DNA of 64,000 bases, from contig CANCBK010000001.1 in the NCBI GenBank assembly GCA_947374315.1, forward strand, positions 5,098 through 69,097, given 5' to 3'. The notes below the pieces were generated by a model. That model searched no databases. It was not told where the DNA came from and saw only the letters and a program-made list of their open reading frames with translations. The stretch is from Burkholderiaceae bacterium. GTDB lineage: Bacteria > Pseudomonadota > Gammaproteobacteria > Burkholderiales > Burkholderiaceae. This document shows, piece by piece, positions 39,979-48,081 of the stretch (positions within the stretch are counted from its first letter, which is position 1; each line of letters opens with the position of its first letter). A program made the position numbers and the translations under genes.

Positions 39979-40869
39979 ATGTTCGGCCTACGTAAAACCC
40001 TCGGATCCCTATTCAAATCAAATCAGACTGATGAAGCCTGGTTTGATGCCCTAGAAGAATCTCTCATCCTCAGCGATGTGGGTCTACCTACGACTGAGCA
40101 ATTGATTGGCAAGCTCCGTAAGGCTGCCAAGTCAGAAAAGGCGAATAACCCAGAAGACCTCCAAAAATTATTAATCCAAGAAGTTGCCAGCCTAATAAGG
40201 CCTTTGGAGCCAATCCCCAATCCGCTATACACCCATGATCAAAAAGCGGTGCCTGAGGTATGGCTTGTCATCGGCGTCAATGGTGCAGGCAAGACAACCA
40301 CCATCGGCAAGCTCTGTCGCCTCTTTCAGTCCCAAGGCAAGTCTGTTTTGCTGGCAGCCGGCGATACCTTTCGAGCGGCAGCGCGCAATCAACTCCTGGA
40401 ATGGGGTGGTCGCAACCAAGTGGACGTAATAACCCAAGAAAGCGGTGATGCTGCTGCCGTAGCCCACGATGCCATCCACGCCGCCATCTCGCGTAAGAGC
40501 GATATTTTGATTATTGATACTGCTGGACGTCTAGCCACGCAAGATCACCTTATGGAAGAGTTGAAGAAGGTCAAAAGAGTCATCGGCAAGGCCCTTCCTG
40601 GGGCGCCTCACCAGACTTTGCTGGTACTTGATGGCAATACAGGTCAAAACGGTTTAAGCCAAGTAAAGGCCTTTCATGCGGCTTTGGGTCTAAGCGCCTT
40701 AATCGTGACCAAACTCGATGGCACCGCCAAGGGGGGTGTCATTTGTGCGCTTGCCCACATCCTCAGCGATCAGACAAAGCCAGCGATATTGGCCCTCGGT
40801 AAAGGAGAGGGAATTGACGATTTAGCCCCCTTCACTGCCGAACAGTATTCTTCTGAATTGTTCAATTAA
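39979..40869 (+). CDS. ftsY: Signal recognition particle receptor FtsY
   Basis: A 296-residue SRP GTPase. The N domain begins directly after MFGLRKTLGSLF, so the long acidic A domain of E. coli FtsY is absent. G-motifs: GVNGAGKTTTIGK, the insertion-box region DTFRAAARNQL, DTAGR, and TKLDGTAKGG. It docks ribosome-SRP complexes on the membrane. The closing GKGEGIDDLAPF is slightly different from the common GVGEGIDDLRPF but keeps the core. ftsY next to rpoH resembles ftsYEX-rpoH, but ftsE and ftsX are missing here. Confidence 0.96.
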   Translation: MFGLRKTLGSLFKSNQTDEAWFDALEESLILSDVGLPTTEQLIGKLRKAAKSEKANNPEDLQKLLIQEVASLIRPLEPIPNPLYTHDQKAVPEVWLVIGVNGAGKTTTIGKLCRLFQSQGKSVLLAAGDTFRAAARNQLLEWGGRNQVDVITQESGDAAAVAHDAIHAAISRKSDILIIDTAGRLATQDHLMEELKKVKRVIGKALPGAPHQTLLVLDGNTGQNGLSQVKAFHAALGLSALIVTKLDGTAKGGVICALAHILSDQTKPAILALGKGEGIDDLAPFTAEQYSSELFN

Positions 40870-40897
40870 ATCATTGGCTTACAAGCTTAAAAAACCA

Positions 40898-40924
40898 TTA
40901 GCACTCACTTGACAAGAGTGCTAA
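40898..40924 (+). promoter_or_regulatory. CIRCE operator (HrcA-binding site) in the rpoH promoter
   Basis: TTAGCACTC-N9-GAGTGCTAA is a perfect match to the CIRCE consensus, the binding site of the heat-shock repressor HrcA. The nine-base spacer contains TTGACA (40909-40914), a perfect -35 hexamer; a weaker -10 (around CATATC, 40933-40938) follows. The element ends 37 bases before the rpoH ATG. HrcA bound here would block RNA polymerase. hrcA itself is not in this window. Confidence 0.93.
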
Positions 40925-40961
40925 AATAGAGCCATATCAATACCTAAAATATAAAAAGAAA

Positions 40962-41909
40962 ATGGTTCAAAAGAAAGCATTTAATCCGCAATTGCAAGCA
41001 AGGCAAACACTGCCGGCAGCGCAGACTGCTGCGGCTTCGCTTGCTTTTCCGATGTTGCCTTCCTTGGGGGTTGGCACACTCGACTCTTACATCTCGTATG
41101 TAAATCGCGTACCCATGCTCAGCGCCGCGGAAGAACTCCATCTGGCGCAAGAATTTCGTCGTACTGAAAATGTGGATGCCGCCAAAACCTTGGTGCTCTC
41201 ACACCTCCGCTTAGTGGTCTCTGTTGCCCGTCAATATTTGGGCTACGGCATTCCGCATGCCGACTTAATTCAGGAAGGCAATGTGGGTCTCATGAAGGCC
41301 GTCAAACGCTACGACCCCGACCAAGGTGCGCGCTTAGTCTCCTATGCCATCCATTGGATTAAGGCCGAGATCCATGAGTACATCCTTAAAAATTGGCGCT
41401 TGGTCAAAGTGGCCACAACCAAAGCGCAGCGCAAGCTATTCTTTAATTTGCGCAGCAATAAACCGACTCTCGCCGCTCTCACCCCAAAAGAAATTGACGC
41501 TTTAGCTAAGGCTCTCGATGTGAAGGGCTCTGATGTGAAAGAGATGGAGATGCGCCTCGCTGGCGGTGATGTCGCCCTAGAGGGTGACGACAATGATGAT
41601 GAATCCGCCTATGCACCGATTCAATGGTTAGCTGATAACAGCCAAGAACCTACCGAGATGATGGCCGCGGCTGCAACCGATGCTTTACATGGCCCTCGAT
41701 TAGATCAGGCGCTCATGGCTTTGGATGAGCGTAGTCGTAACATTGTTCAATCACGCTGGTTAGCGATGGATGCGGATGGCAATGGTACAAAAACATTGCA
41801 CGATCTCGCCAGTGAATATGGCATCTCAGCAGAGCGTGTTCGCCAGATCGAAACATCCGCCCTCAAAAAGATGCGTGGCCTGCTACAAGCGCAAGCCGCT
41901 TCAATTTAA
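40962..41909 (+). CDS. rpoH: RNA polymerase sigma factor RpoH (sigma-32)
   Basis: A 315-residue heat-shock sigma factor. Region 2 reads HLRLVVSVARQYLGYGIPH and DLIQEGNVGLMKAVKRYDP; the RpoH box QRKLFFNLR is intact; region 4.2 has the helix-turn-helix TLHDLASEYGISAERVRQIE. An extra ~30 Ala/Gln-rich residues precede the usual start. The ribosome site is weak (AAAAAGAAA), compatible with translational control by temperature. Transcription is probably repressed by HrcA at the upstream CIRCE. Its stop codon overlaps the stop of the SCO1 gene. Confidence 0.97.
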   Translation: MVQKKAFNPQLQARQTLPAAQTAAASLAFPMLPSLGVGTLDSYISYVNRVPMLSAAEELHLAQEFRRTENVDAAKTLVLSHLRLVVSVARQYLGYGIPHADLIQEGNVGLMKAVKRYDPDQGARLVSYAIHWIKAEIHEYILKNWRLVKVATTKAQRKLFFNLRSNKPTLAALTPKEIDALAKALDVKGSDVKEMEMRLAGGDVALEGDDNDDESAYAPIQWLADNSQEPTEMMAAAATDALHGPRLDQALMALDERSRNIVQSRWLAMDADGNGTKTLHDLASEYGISAERVRQIETSALKKMRGLLQAQAASI

Positions 41910-42517
41910 CGAAGTAACTCCTTCAAGTCTTGCGCCAAGGTTTCCGGACCTTGGGCATGCTTGATATAAAGGCGCAAATGGCCTTCCGGGTCAAAAGCAT
42001 AACTTCCTGCTGTGTGATCTATAGTGTATGAGCCTGGGCTAATGCCAGGCACCTTCTTGTAATAAATCTTAAAGTCTTTTGTCACCTTCTCTAATGCAGC
42101 CTGATCTGCTGGACGCAATCCCAAGAAGCGCGAATTAAATGCGGGGACATACTGCTTCAGAATGGCTGCGGTATCTCGCTCGGGATCTACCGTTACAAAT
42201 AAGACCTGCACCTTCTCTGCCTGCGGCCCCAACAAGGTCATAGCCTGCTGCATCTCAATCAGTGTCGTTGGACAAACATCAGGGCACTGCGTGTAACCAA
42301 AGAACATTACAACGACCTTACCCTTAAAGTCCTCCAGAGTTCTGACATTGCCGTCGGTATCAAGCAAGCTAAAGTCGGTACCAAAGGCCTTGCTACCAGT
42401 AATGTCGATGTTCTTAAAGCTTGACTGAGGACTACAAGCAACTACAAGCAATCCCAATAGCGACAAGAGCAAGATGCGAGCGATACGGCAGACTAATGTT
42501 GAGGAATTCATATTCAT
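41906..42517 (-). CDS. SCO1/SenC family copper chaperone for cytochrome c oxidase
   Basis: A 203-residue membrane-anchored thioredoxin-fold protein. The N-terminus holds a hydrophobic segment ending LLVVACS, which could be a lipobox (Cys at about 28) or a membrane anchor. The copper-binding CxxxC is GYTQCPDVCP, and the conserved His lies in TIDHTAGSY. It loads CuA of subunit II. It is the last gene of the oxidase assembly run, one base after ctaB. Confidence 0.94.
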   Translation of the reverse strand: MNMNSSTLVCRIARILLLSLLGLLVVACSPQSSFKNIDITGSKAFGTDFSLLDTDGNVRTLEDFKGKVVVMFFGYTQCPDVCPTTLIEMQQAMTLLGPQAEKVQVLFVTVDPERDTAAILKQYVPAFNSRFLGLRPADQAALEKVTKDFKIYYKKVPGISPGSYTIDHTAGSYAFDPEGHLRLYIKHAQGPETLAQDLKELLR

Positions 42518-42518
42518 C

Positions 42519-43412
42519 TCAAATGAAATAGTGATCTATTAAGAGTGCTGCAAACAAGAGAGATAAATAGGTAATCGAAAATCTGAAGGTCTTCTTGGCC
42601 AGCGCATCGCTATAGGAAACGAACAACGCAATGACATAAGCCAGGAATATCAACCCAAGGATCATTGCGGAGACCAGGTATACCATGCCACTCATCCCAT
42701 AAATATAAGGAAGCAAAGTAGCGGCTATCAAGATCAGGGTGTATAGCAAGATATTGAGAAGCGTAAAGCGCTCCCCATGAGTGACTGGCAACATTGGCAA
42801 GCCACTCTGTACATAATCATCGCGACGATACAAAGCCAGCGCCCAAAAGTGTGGAGGGGTCCAAACAAAAATAATCAAGACCAACAGCCAGGCTTCTGCA
42901 GACAGGCCATTAGTCACTGCCGCCCAACCTAAGGCGGGCGGCATTGCGCCAGAGAGCCCACCAATCACAATATTTTGCGGAGTTGCAGGCTTAAGCAACC
43001 AGGTATAGATCACGGCGTATCCAACAAATGTCGCCACGGTGAGCCACATGGTTAATGGGTTACAAAAATTCCATAAGATCACCATTCCCAAACTACCGAG
43101 AACAATTGAAAAAATAGTAATGTGAAAAGGCGTTACCTCACCCGTGGCGGATGGCCTCCATGCAGTCCGTTTCATCTTCGCATCTACTGCCTGCTCAATC
43201 AAACAGTTCATTGCAAAGGCTGCGCCAGCCAATAACCAAATGCCAACAATCCCACCAATGAGCACTGGATAAGGAACCATGCCCGGAGTTGCCAAGAACA
43301 TACCAATCACCGCGCAGAAAACAGCAAGCTGAGTGACGCGAGGTTTGGTAAGAACCCAATATTGACGCCAGCGTGGCATCGCTACAGGTGCGGAGGAAAT
43401 GGGGCTGCTCAT
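42519..43412 (-). CDS. ctaB: Protoheme IX farnesyltransferase (heme O synthase)
   Basis: A 297-residue UbiA-family prenyltransferase with about nine membrane helices. The prenyl-diphosphate-binding motif is [19 protein letters not shown], and a second acidic loop contains [17 protein letters not shown]. It converts heme B to heme O, the precursor used by CtaA, encoded just upstream (five bases apart). An alternative symbol is cyoE; the context is an aa3 oxidase. Confidence 0.96.
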   Translation of the reverse strand: MSSPISSAPVAMPRWRQYWVLTKPRVTQLAVFCAVIGMFLATPGMVPYPVLIGGIVGIWLLAGAAFAMNCLIEQAVDAKMKRTAWRPSATGEVTPFHITIFSIVLGSLGMVILWNFCNPLTMWLTVATFVGYAVIYTWLLKPATPQNIVIGGLSGAMPPALGWAAVTNGLSAEAWLLVLIIFVWTPPHFWALALYRRDDYVQSGLPMLPVTHGERFTLLNILLYTLILIAATLLPYIYGMSGMVYLVSAMILGLIFLAYVIALFVSYSDALAKKTFRFSITYLSLLFAALLIDHYFI

Positions 43413-43417
43413 GATGA

Positions 43418-44539
43418 TTAGGCTATCTTAATATGAATGGGTGCACTCCAAGAGGACCAGCGGCTTAAGCGAACTAGGCAGAACACTAAAGCGGCTGAAC
43501 CAGCGGTATGCATTAAGGCGGCAAAGAGTGGCCACTGAAAGACCACATTAGAGATACCCGTAAGCGCCTGAAGGATGAGCAAGGCGAGCAGTAACTTGGC
43601 AACACGACTCATTTCCGAGGATGTCGAATGGCTCAGCTTCAGAGCGTTCATTGCCAACAAACCAAGTGTCACTAGGGCAATCATAGCGAACACCCGATGG
43701 GCCCAATGAATTGTCTGTAAAGCCATAGGGGTAATAGACTCCCCTTGAGCGGTGAGGCCCAATTTACGCCACAAAGTAAACCCTTCCTGCCAAGCAGTTG
43801 CTGGCCAGAAAGACCCCAGACAAGTTGGGAAATCAGGACAAGCGAGTACGGCGTAATTGGTGCTGACCCATGCGCCCAAGAAGATCTGCATCGTTAGCGC
43901 AATAAAAGCAATCGATAGTAACTTGGCAGAAAGGGGGCTAACCTGAAGCTGGTGGATGGAAGCTTTTTTATCACCCCATGCTTGTTGTGCATATGCCGTT
44001 AAAGAAGCAAGCAAGAGTAAGGCCAACATCAGGTGAATAGTCACAATGATGGGTTGTAATTTCAGGGTAACTGTCCAGGCCCCAAATGCTCCCTGAATAC
44101 AAACCAAGCTAAGCAAACCAAGACTTCTTAATGCAGGTTTCTTACCAAATTCCTTCAGCTTGCTCCAGGCCAACCCCGCCTGAATCAAAATCAAGGTGCC
44201 CACCGTCATTGCTAAATAACGGTGAATCATTTCGATCCAAGCCTTGAGCACTGTCACAGGTCCGGTAGGCATGCTAGCTTGAGCAAGCTGAATGTCACCA
44301 ATCGCATGCCATGGGTTTGAAGTGCCATAACAGCCCGGCCAATCAGGACAACCTAGGCCGGAGTCCGTTAGACGGGTAAACGCACCGAAGACAATGAGGT
44401 CAAAAGTCATAAAGACTAAAACCCAATTCAGTTTTTGGAAAAAGTCATAGCCCGGCCTTGTCCATAGATACGTCAAAGGCAACCCAGCAAAAATAATGGC
44501 GATTGCCGCCAATTCACCCAGTAGCGACAGACTACTCAT
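43418..44539 (-). CDS. ctaA: Heme A synthase, COX15/CtaA type
   Basis: A 373-residue eight-helix protein. It has the histidine pairs that bind heme in two four-helix bundles ([39 protein letters not shown]) and two cysteine loops ([10 protein letters not shown] and CPDFPTCLG). It oxidises the methyl group of heme O to give heme A. It overlaps the upstream 219-residue membrane protein gene by four bases. Confidence 0.96.
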   Translation of the reverse strand: MSSLSLLGELAAIAIIFAGLPLTYLWTRPGYDFFQKLNWVLVFMTFDLIVFGAFTRLTDSGLGCPDWPGCYGTSNPWHAIGDIQLAQASMPTGPVTVLKAWIEMIHRYLAMTVGTLILIQAGLAWSKLKEFGKKPALRSLGLLSLVCIQGAFGAWTVTLKLQPIIVTIHLMLALLLLASLTAYAQQAWGDKKASIHQLQVSPLSAKLLSIAFIALTMQIFLGAWVSTNYAVLACPDFPTCLGSFWPATAWQEGFTLWRKLGLTAQGESITPMALQTIHWAHRVFAMIALVTLGLLAMNALKLSHSTSSEMSRVAKLLLALLILQALTGISNVVFQWPLFAALMHTAGSAALVFCLVRLSRWSSWSAPIHIKIA

Positions 44540-45195
44540 TGCAAGTTCTCACCTTTACGATTGAGGCGCAGCAGCTTTTCCAAATCCTTTTTAATGTTGC
44601 CAAACTCTTTTGGGGAATGGGTAACAGAAAAGACCATCATTTTCGCAGGACTAGGATCAATCAACTGAATCTTTTGGCCTGCGCCATCACGATTAAGCCA
44701 AGCCTCAAACTCAGCCCTTAGTTTGGGATCCGCCGGTAAATTAATAATCTGAAACCCTGCCATCTGCTGATCATAGGCCAGCAATACTTCTGGATCGACT
44801 GGCTTACCATCCGTATTAATCCATATTAATTGCACCCGCCCGCTTTCACGACCCACTGCAATACGCAACTGACGCATGAGATATAGGGCCTCTAGGCACG
44901 ATTCATTTTTTACAGTACATTCCCCTGCAGGTCGAGCGACTAGCAAAGTCCACTTACCATTAAAAGGAATATCAAACCAAGCGGGATTCAACTCTTGTAT
45001 AGGTTGGACCAAAGTCCCAAAATTGGTTTTTCCACCTTCTGGTTTAAATACGTAATAGGCTAGATAAGAGGCAATCACCGGGGCAGCGCAAGCCAGCAGT
45101 AAAAAAAGCATCTGCAAGCGGCCACGGCGAGTCCGGGCATTAATCTTGGACGCATCAGTTTGCGATGCCGGAATCAATAACTCTTTATCACTCAC
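44536..45195 (-). CDS. Membrane protein of the oxidase assembly cluster, function unknown
   Basis: A 219-residue protein with one N-terminal membrane helix (about 30-52, LFLLLACAAPVIASYLAYYV) and a predicted periplasmic domain with thioredoxin-like character (WTLLVARPAGECTVKNESC; IQLIDPSPAKMMVF), though no CxxC is present. It starts at GTG 45195, overlapping the SURF1 stop (GTGA), and overlaps ctaA. The conserved place between SURF1 and ctaA in betaproteobacteria suggests a role in oxidase or heme assembly; this is inference. Confidence 0.8.
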   Translation of the reverse strand: MSDKELLIPASQTDASKINARTRRGRLQMLFLLLACAAPVIASYLAYYVFKPEGGKTNFGTLVQPIQELNPAWFDIPFNGKWTLLVARPAGECTVKNESCLEALYLMRQLRIAVGRESGRVQLIWINTDGKPVDPEVLLAYDQQMAGFQIINLPADPKLRAEFEAWLNRDGAGQKIQLIDPSPAKMMVFSVTHSPKEFGNIKKDLEKLLRLNRKGENLQ

Positions 45196-45974
45196 ACTCT
45201 ATCTCCATTGACATCAAGCTCTCGCCGATATTTCATGAGCCCATTAATGAGCCAGAACAAAAATCCTGATAAGGCCAGCGCGAACCACTGAAAGGCATAA
45301 GCATAATGGCGATCGACTCCGTTTGTTGGGAGCGGCCAATTTCTGACCAAGCCATCATTCTTAGCCGAATTGGATTCTCTCAATATGAAGGGGAGTTGCG
45401 CCCAGCCGTGGCTTTGGGCCTCAAATGCCAAATCAAAATTTTGCTCTATGCGGGGCTTAGTTTTAGCATCACCTTTTTGGCCTAACTCATAAACCCTTCC
45501 AGGATGAGGGAAGACAACACCCTCAATCACTACCAAACCATCTGGAGTCTGGATGGGTGGTAGCTCGATACGATTTTCATTATTGCGAGGAGCCCAGCCT
45601 CGATTTACCCACAAGATGTTTTCTTGGCCATCCAGCCTTAAGGGCGTCATTAAATAAAAACCCGATTGCGCCACATTACCAGCGCCACCTTCCGGAATAG
45701 GGCGAGGCCGGTTATCAAGCCAAATTGCTTCATCCTGAAGAAAGCGTCCACGGGCAATCATCCGACGCTCTGTGGCCTGATCTAAGCTGAAAGCATCTGC
45801 ATTGGCATTCAGCATAGGCATCTGCAATTTGGCAGCCAAGGACTCGCCCAGGCGAATCTTCTGCTCTGCCCGACTAAGCTGCCAAATACCAGCGCTACAG
45901 CCAACCAAAATCACCACAAGGGCTGATAAAGTAGCGACTATACGATTAGTAATCAAGCTAGAAAATATATTCAC
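45192..45974 (-). CDS. SURF1 family cytochrome oxidase assembly protein
   Basis: A 260-residue SURF1 protein with two membrane helices at the ends (about 12-32 and 225-245) and a periplasmic beta domain between, including GRFLQDEAIWLDNRP and ILWVNRGWAPRN. SURF1 helps insert heme A into subunit I. The start is uncertain: GTG 45974 is used because no ATG is in frame; it lacks a ribosome site. The divergent DUF2909 gene begins 14 bases away. Confidence 0.92.
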   Translation of the reverse strand: MNIFSSLITNRIVATLSALVVILVGCSAGIWQLSRAEQKIRLGESLAAKLQMPMLNANADAFSLDQATERRMIARGRFLQDEAIWLDNRPRPIPEGGAGNVAQSGFYLMTPLRLDGQENILWVNRGWAPRNNENRIELPPIQTPDGLVVIEGVVFPHPGRVYELGQKGDAKTKPRIEQNFDLAFEAQSHGWAQLPFILRESNSAKNDGLVRNWPLPTNGVDRHYAYAFQWFALALSGFLFWLINGLMKYRRELDVNGDRV

Positions 45975-45988
45975 AGGAGTATTTTGAG

Positions 45989-46201
45989 ATGAAATGGATT
46001 ATTCCAATTGCACTGCTAATGATTGTAGGAAGCTTAGGCTCGGCACTCTTTTTCATGATGAAAGATAAAGGTGGTAGCTCAAGAATGGTTCAGTCCCTTA
46101 TGTTACGCATTGGACTTTCAATCATCTTGTTCCTTGGTATTTTGATTGCTCACTATTTTGGTTATATTGAAGCTACCGGCATTCGAGTAGGCACAAACTA
46201 A
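45989..46201 (+). CDS. DUF2909-like twin-transmembrane small protein
   Basis: A 70-residue protein with two membrane helices (about 2-24 and 38-60) joined by a short basic/Gly/Ser loop. It resembles the DUF2909 twin-TM family found beside SURF1 in betaproteobacteria. ATG 45989 follows AGGAG by ten bases. It is the only plus-strand gene inside the oxidase cluster and ends before a shared terminator. Role unknown; possibly oxidase assembly by location. Confidence 0.8.
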   Translation: MKWIIPIALLMIVGSLGSALFFMMKDKGGSSRMVQSLMLRIGLSIILFLGILIAHYFGYIEATGIRVGTN

Positions 46202-46224
46202 GCGCCATTAATAAAATCGAGAAC

Positions 46225-46258
46225 CCAAAACAAATCGGGGCTTAACGCCCCGATGTTT
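46225..46258. terminator. Bidirectional terminator between the twin-TM gene and ctaE
   Basis: ATCGGGGC-TTAAC-GCCCCGAT is a perfect 8-bp stem. A T-rich run follows on the minus strand (TTTGTTTT), serving ctaE, and a shorter one on the plus strand (GTTTATT), serving the twin-TM gene. The two genes converge on it. Confidence 0.85.
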
Positions 46259-46264
46259 ATTGCC

Positions 46265-47119
46265 TTACATCCAGTAAACAGCGATGTAGAGACCTAGCCA
46301 GACAACGTCAACAAAGTGCCAGTACCAAGCGGCACCCTCAAACGCAAAATGATTCTCAGCAGTAAAGTCGCCACGAATCATGCGACGCAACACAATCGCT
46401 AACATTAAGCCGCCCAGGAATACGTGGAAGCCATGAAAACCAGTCAACATGAAGAAGGTGGATCCATAGATGCCTGAAGTTAATTTCAGGTTGAGCTCAT
46501 GGTATGCATGGTAGTACTCGAAAGCCTGGAAGCATAAGAACACAAAACCAAGACCAACAGTTGCCGCCAACCCAATAATGGCTTTCTTCATGTGATTTTC
46601 ACGAAGCGCATGATGAGCGTAAGTCACTGTTACACCAGAGCTCAAAAGCAACAAGGTGTTGATCGTTGGAATAGGCCACGGGCCCATGGTGGTGAACTTC
46701 TGCACCAAGCCTGCTGGGCCAGCATTAGGCCAAACAGCCGTAAAGTCAGGCCAAAGTAATTTACTCTCAACATCACCCATCCAAGGCATTGCAATATTGC
46801 GCGCATAGAACAATGCCGCAAAAAATGCGCCGAAGAACATAATTTCAGAAAAGATAAACCAAGCCATTGACCAGCGATAAGAGATATCAACGTTAATGCC
46901 GTTCTTGCCCGCATTTGACTCGGCAATCGTATCGCCGAACCAGTTGTAGAGCACAAATAAAACCCATAGAACGCCTACAGCAGTAAGTGGACCGCCCCAG
47001 GCTGCATGGTTTACCCAGCCAGACATACCAGCACCAAAGGCAAGTAAACCCAGTGCCGCCCTAGCTGGATGGCCAGATAGTCCAGGAACAAAATAGTAAG
47101 GGGTTGAATTGGATGACAT
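46265..47119 (-). CDS. ctaE: Cytochrome c oxidase subunit III
   Basis: A 284-residue, seven-helix subunit III of the aa3-type oxidase. The N-terminus YYFVPGLSGHPARAALGLL is followed by W-R-W-containing SYRWSMAWFIFSEIMFFGAF and ends with HFVDVVWLGLYIAVYWM. ATG 47119 with an AGAGA ribosome site is preferred over an upstream TTG at 47137. It lies downstream of the DUF2970 gene. Confidence 0.97.
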   Translation of the reverse strand: MSSNSTPYYFVPGLSGHPARAALGLLAFGAGMSGWVNHAAWGGPLTAVGVLWVLFVLYNWFGDTIAESNAGKNGINVDISYRWSMAWFIFSEIMFFGAFFAALFYARNIAMPWMGDVESKLLWPDFTAVWPNAGPAGLVQKFTTMGPWPIPTINTLLLLSSGVTVTYAHHALRENHMKKAIIGLAATVGLGFVFLCFQAFEYYHAYHELNLKLTSGIYGSTFFMLTGFHGFHVFLGGLMLAIVLRRMIRGDFTAENHFAFEGAAWYWHFVDVVWLGLYIAVYWM

Positions 47120-47148
47120 CTTATTCTCTCTATTCAATCAAAAAATAA

Positions 47149-47343
47149 TCAATGGGATACAACTGCTTTAACTATTAGGAGGAGTATGCCCATAAAAATT
47201 AAGGCACCTACTACTCCCGCAATAATAATGTGGATAAAACTTAATGAAGCTACATCGTCCTGCAAGCCTGATTTCTTACGAACACCCAAGAAGGCCCACA
47301 GGACCGCGACCATGGATTGCATAAAAGTACTTTTTTTACTCAT
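47149..47343 (-). CDS. DUF2970 small membrane protein
   Basis: A 64-residue protein with a basic N-terminus, the short amphipathic stretch VAVLWAFLGVRKKSGLQDD and a single C-terminal membrane helix (about 38-62). It matches DUF2970, a family found almost only between ctaG and coxC in betaproteobacteria. Its ATG overlaps the ctaG stop by four bases. Function unknown, probably oxidase assembly. Confidence 0.88.
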   Translation of the reverse strand: MSKKSTFMQSMVAVLWAFLGVRKKSGLQDDVASLSFIHIIIAGVVGALIFMGILLLIVKAVVSH

Positions 47344-47933
47344 GAGACCGATCTCGATTTAGGCGTTGTTGAGCCCGCAGGCTGCTGACCAACTCCCAAC
47401 TCAAAGAAGGTATAAGACAAAGTAATGGTTTTCACATCATCCGGCAGCCCAGCATCAATAACAAATACCACTGGCATTTTTCGCACTTCATGCGCAGCCA
47501 ATGTTTGCTGTTGAAAACAGAAACACTCTAATTTTGTGAAAAACTCCATCGCGCTTTTAGGGGCATAGCTTGGAATCGCTTGAGCTTCTACTGGGCGATC
47601 TAAATTATTAGAAACTACATACACAATTTCAGTCATCTCGCCGGGGTGAACTTCCAAAAAGTTCTTGACTGGGTGAAATGTAAATGGACCGCGACTATTG
47701 GAATCAAACTCAATAGTCACCACACGCGAATAATCCACCTGCGTGTTGCCTACTTTATTGGCGCTGTAAGCCCTAATACCGTAGTCATTCTTGCTGGTAA
47801 TCACATTAATACCGGTCACTTTGCATAAAGCCTTATACATTGGCACTAACGCGTAACCAAAACCAAACATCATCACTGAAGCAATCAGTAACTTCAATAA
47901 GATTTGACGGTTAATAGAAGCAATCGCAGACAT
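47340..47933 (-). CDS. ctaG: Cytochrome c oxidase assembly protein CtaG/Cox11
   Basis: A 197-residue protein with one N-terminal membrane helix (about 12-32) and a periplasmic immunoglobulin-like domain. The copper-binding motif CFCFQQQTL is present, preceded by MEFFTKLE. It delivers copper to the CuB centre of subunit I. It follows the 43-residue oxidase gene and overlaps DUF2970. Confidence 0.96.
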   Translation of the reverse strand: MSAIASINRQILLKLLIASVMMFGFGYALVPMYKALCKVTGINVITSKNDYGIRAYSANKVGNTQVDYSRVVTIEFDSNSRGPFTFHPVKNFLEVHPGEMTEIVYVVSNNLDRPVEAQAIPSYAPKSAMEFFTKLECFCFQQQTLAAHEVRKMPVVFVIDAGLPDDVKTITLSYTFFELGVGQQPAGSTTPKSRSVS

Positions 47934-47949
47934 GACTATCTATTGAGAG

Positions 47950-48081
47950 TTAACTCAACACGCTCCGTTTAATCACAATGCCGATAAAGAAAATAATGGC
48001 AACGCTAAAAAGGATAAAACCCAATCTGCGATTGCTAGCAGATTGGGATTTTTGTAATGCTGTTTTAGATTCCTGCGGCAT
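47950..48081 (-). CDS. Small single-helix cytochrome oxidase protein
   Basis: A 43-residue frame from ATG 48081: a polar N-terminus (MPQESKTALQKSQSASNRR) followed by one membrane helix (LGFILFSVAIIFFIGIVI) and a basic end. It overlaps the end of ctaD by 17 bases and precedes ctaG by 16. Its size, topology and place match the 'cytochrome oxidase small assembly protein' seen at this locus in Burkholderiaceae. Longer readings into ctaD are not supported. Confidence 0.78.
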   Translation of the reverse strand: MPQESKTALQKSQSASNRRLGFILFSVAIIFFIGIVIKRSVLS

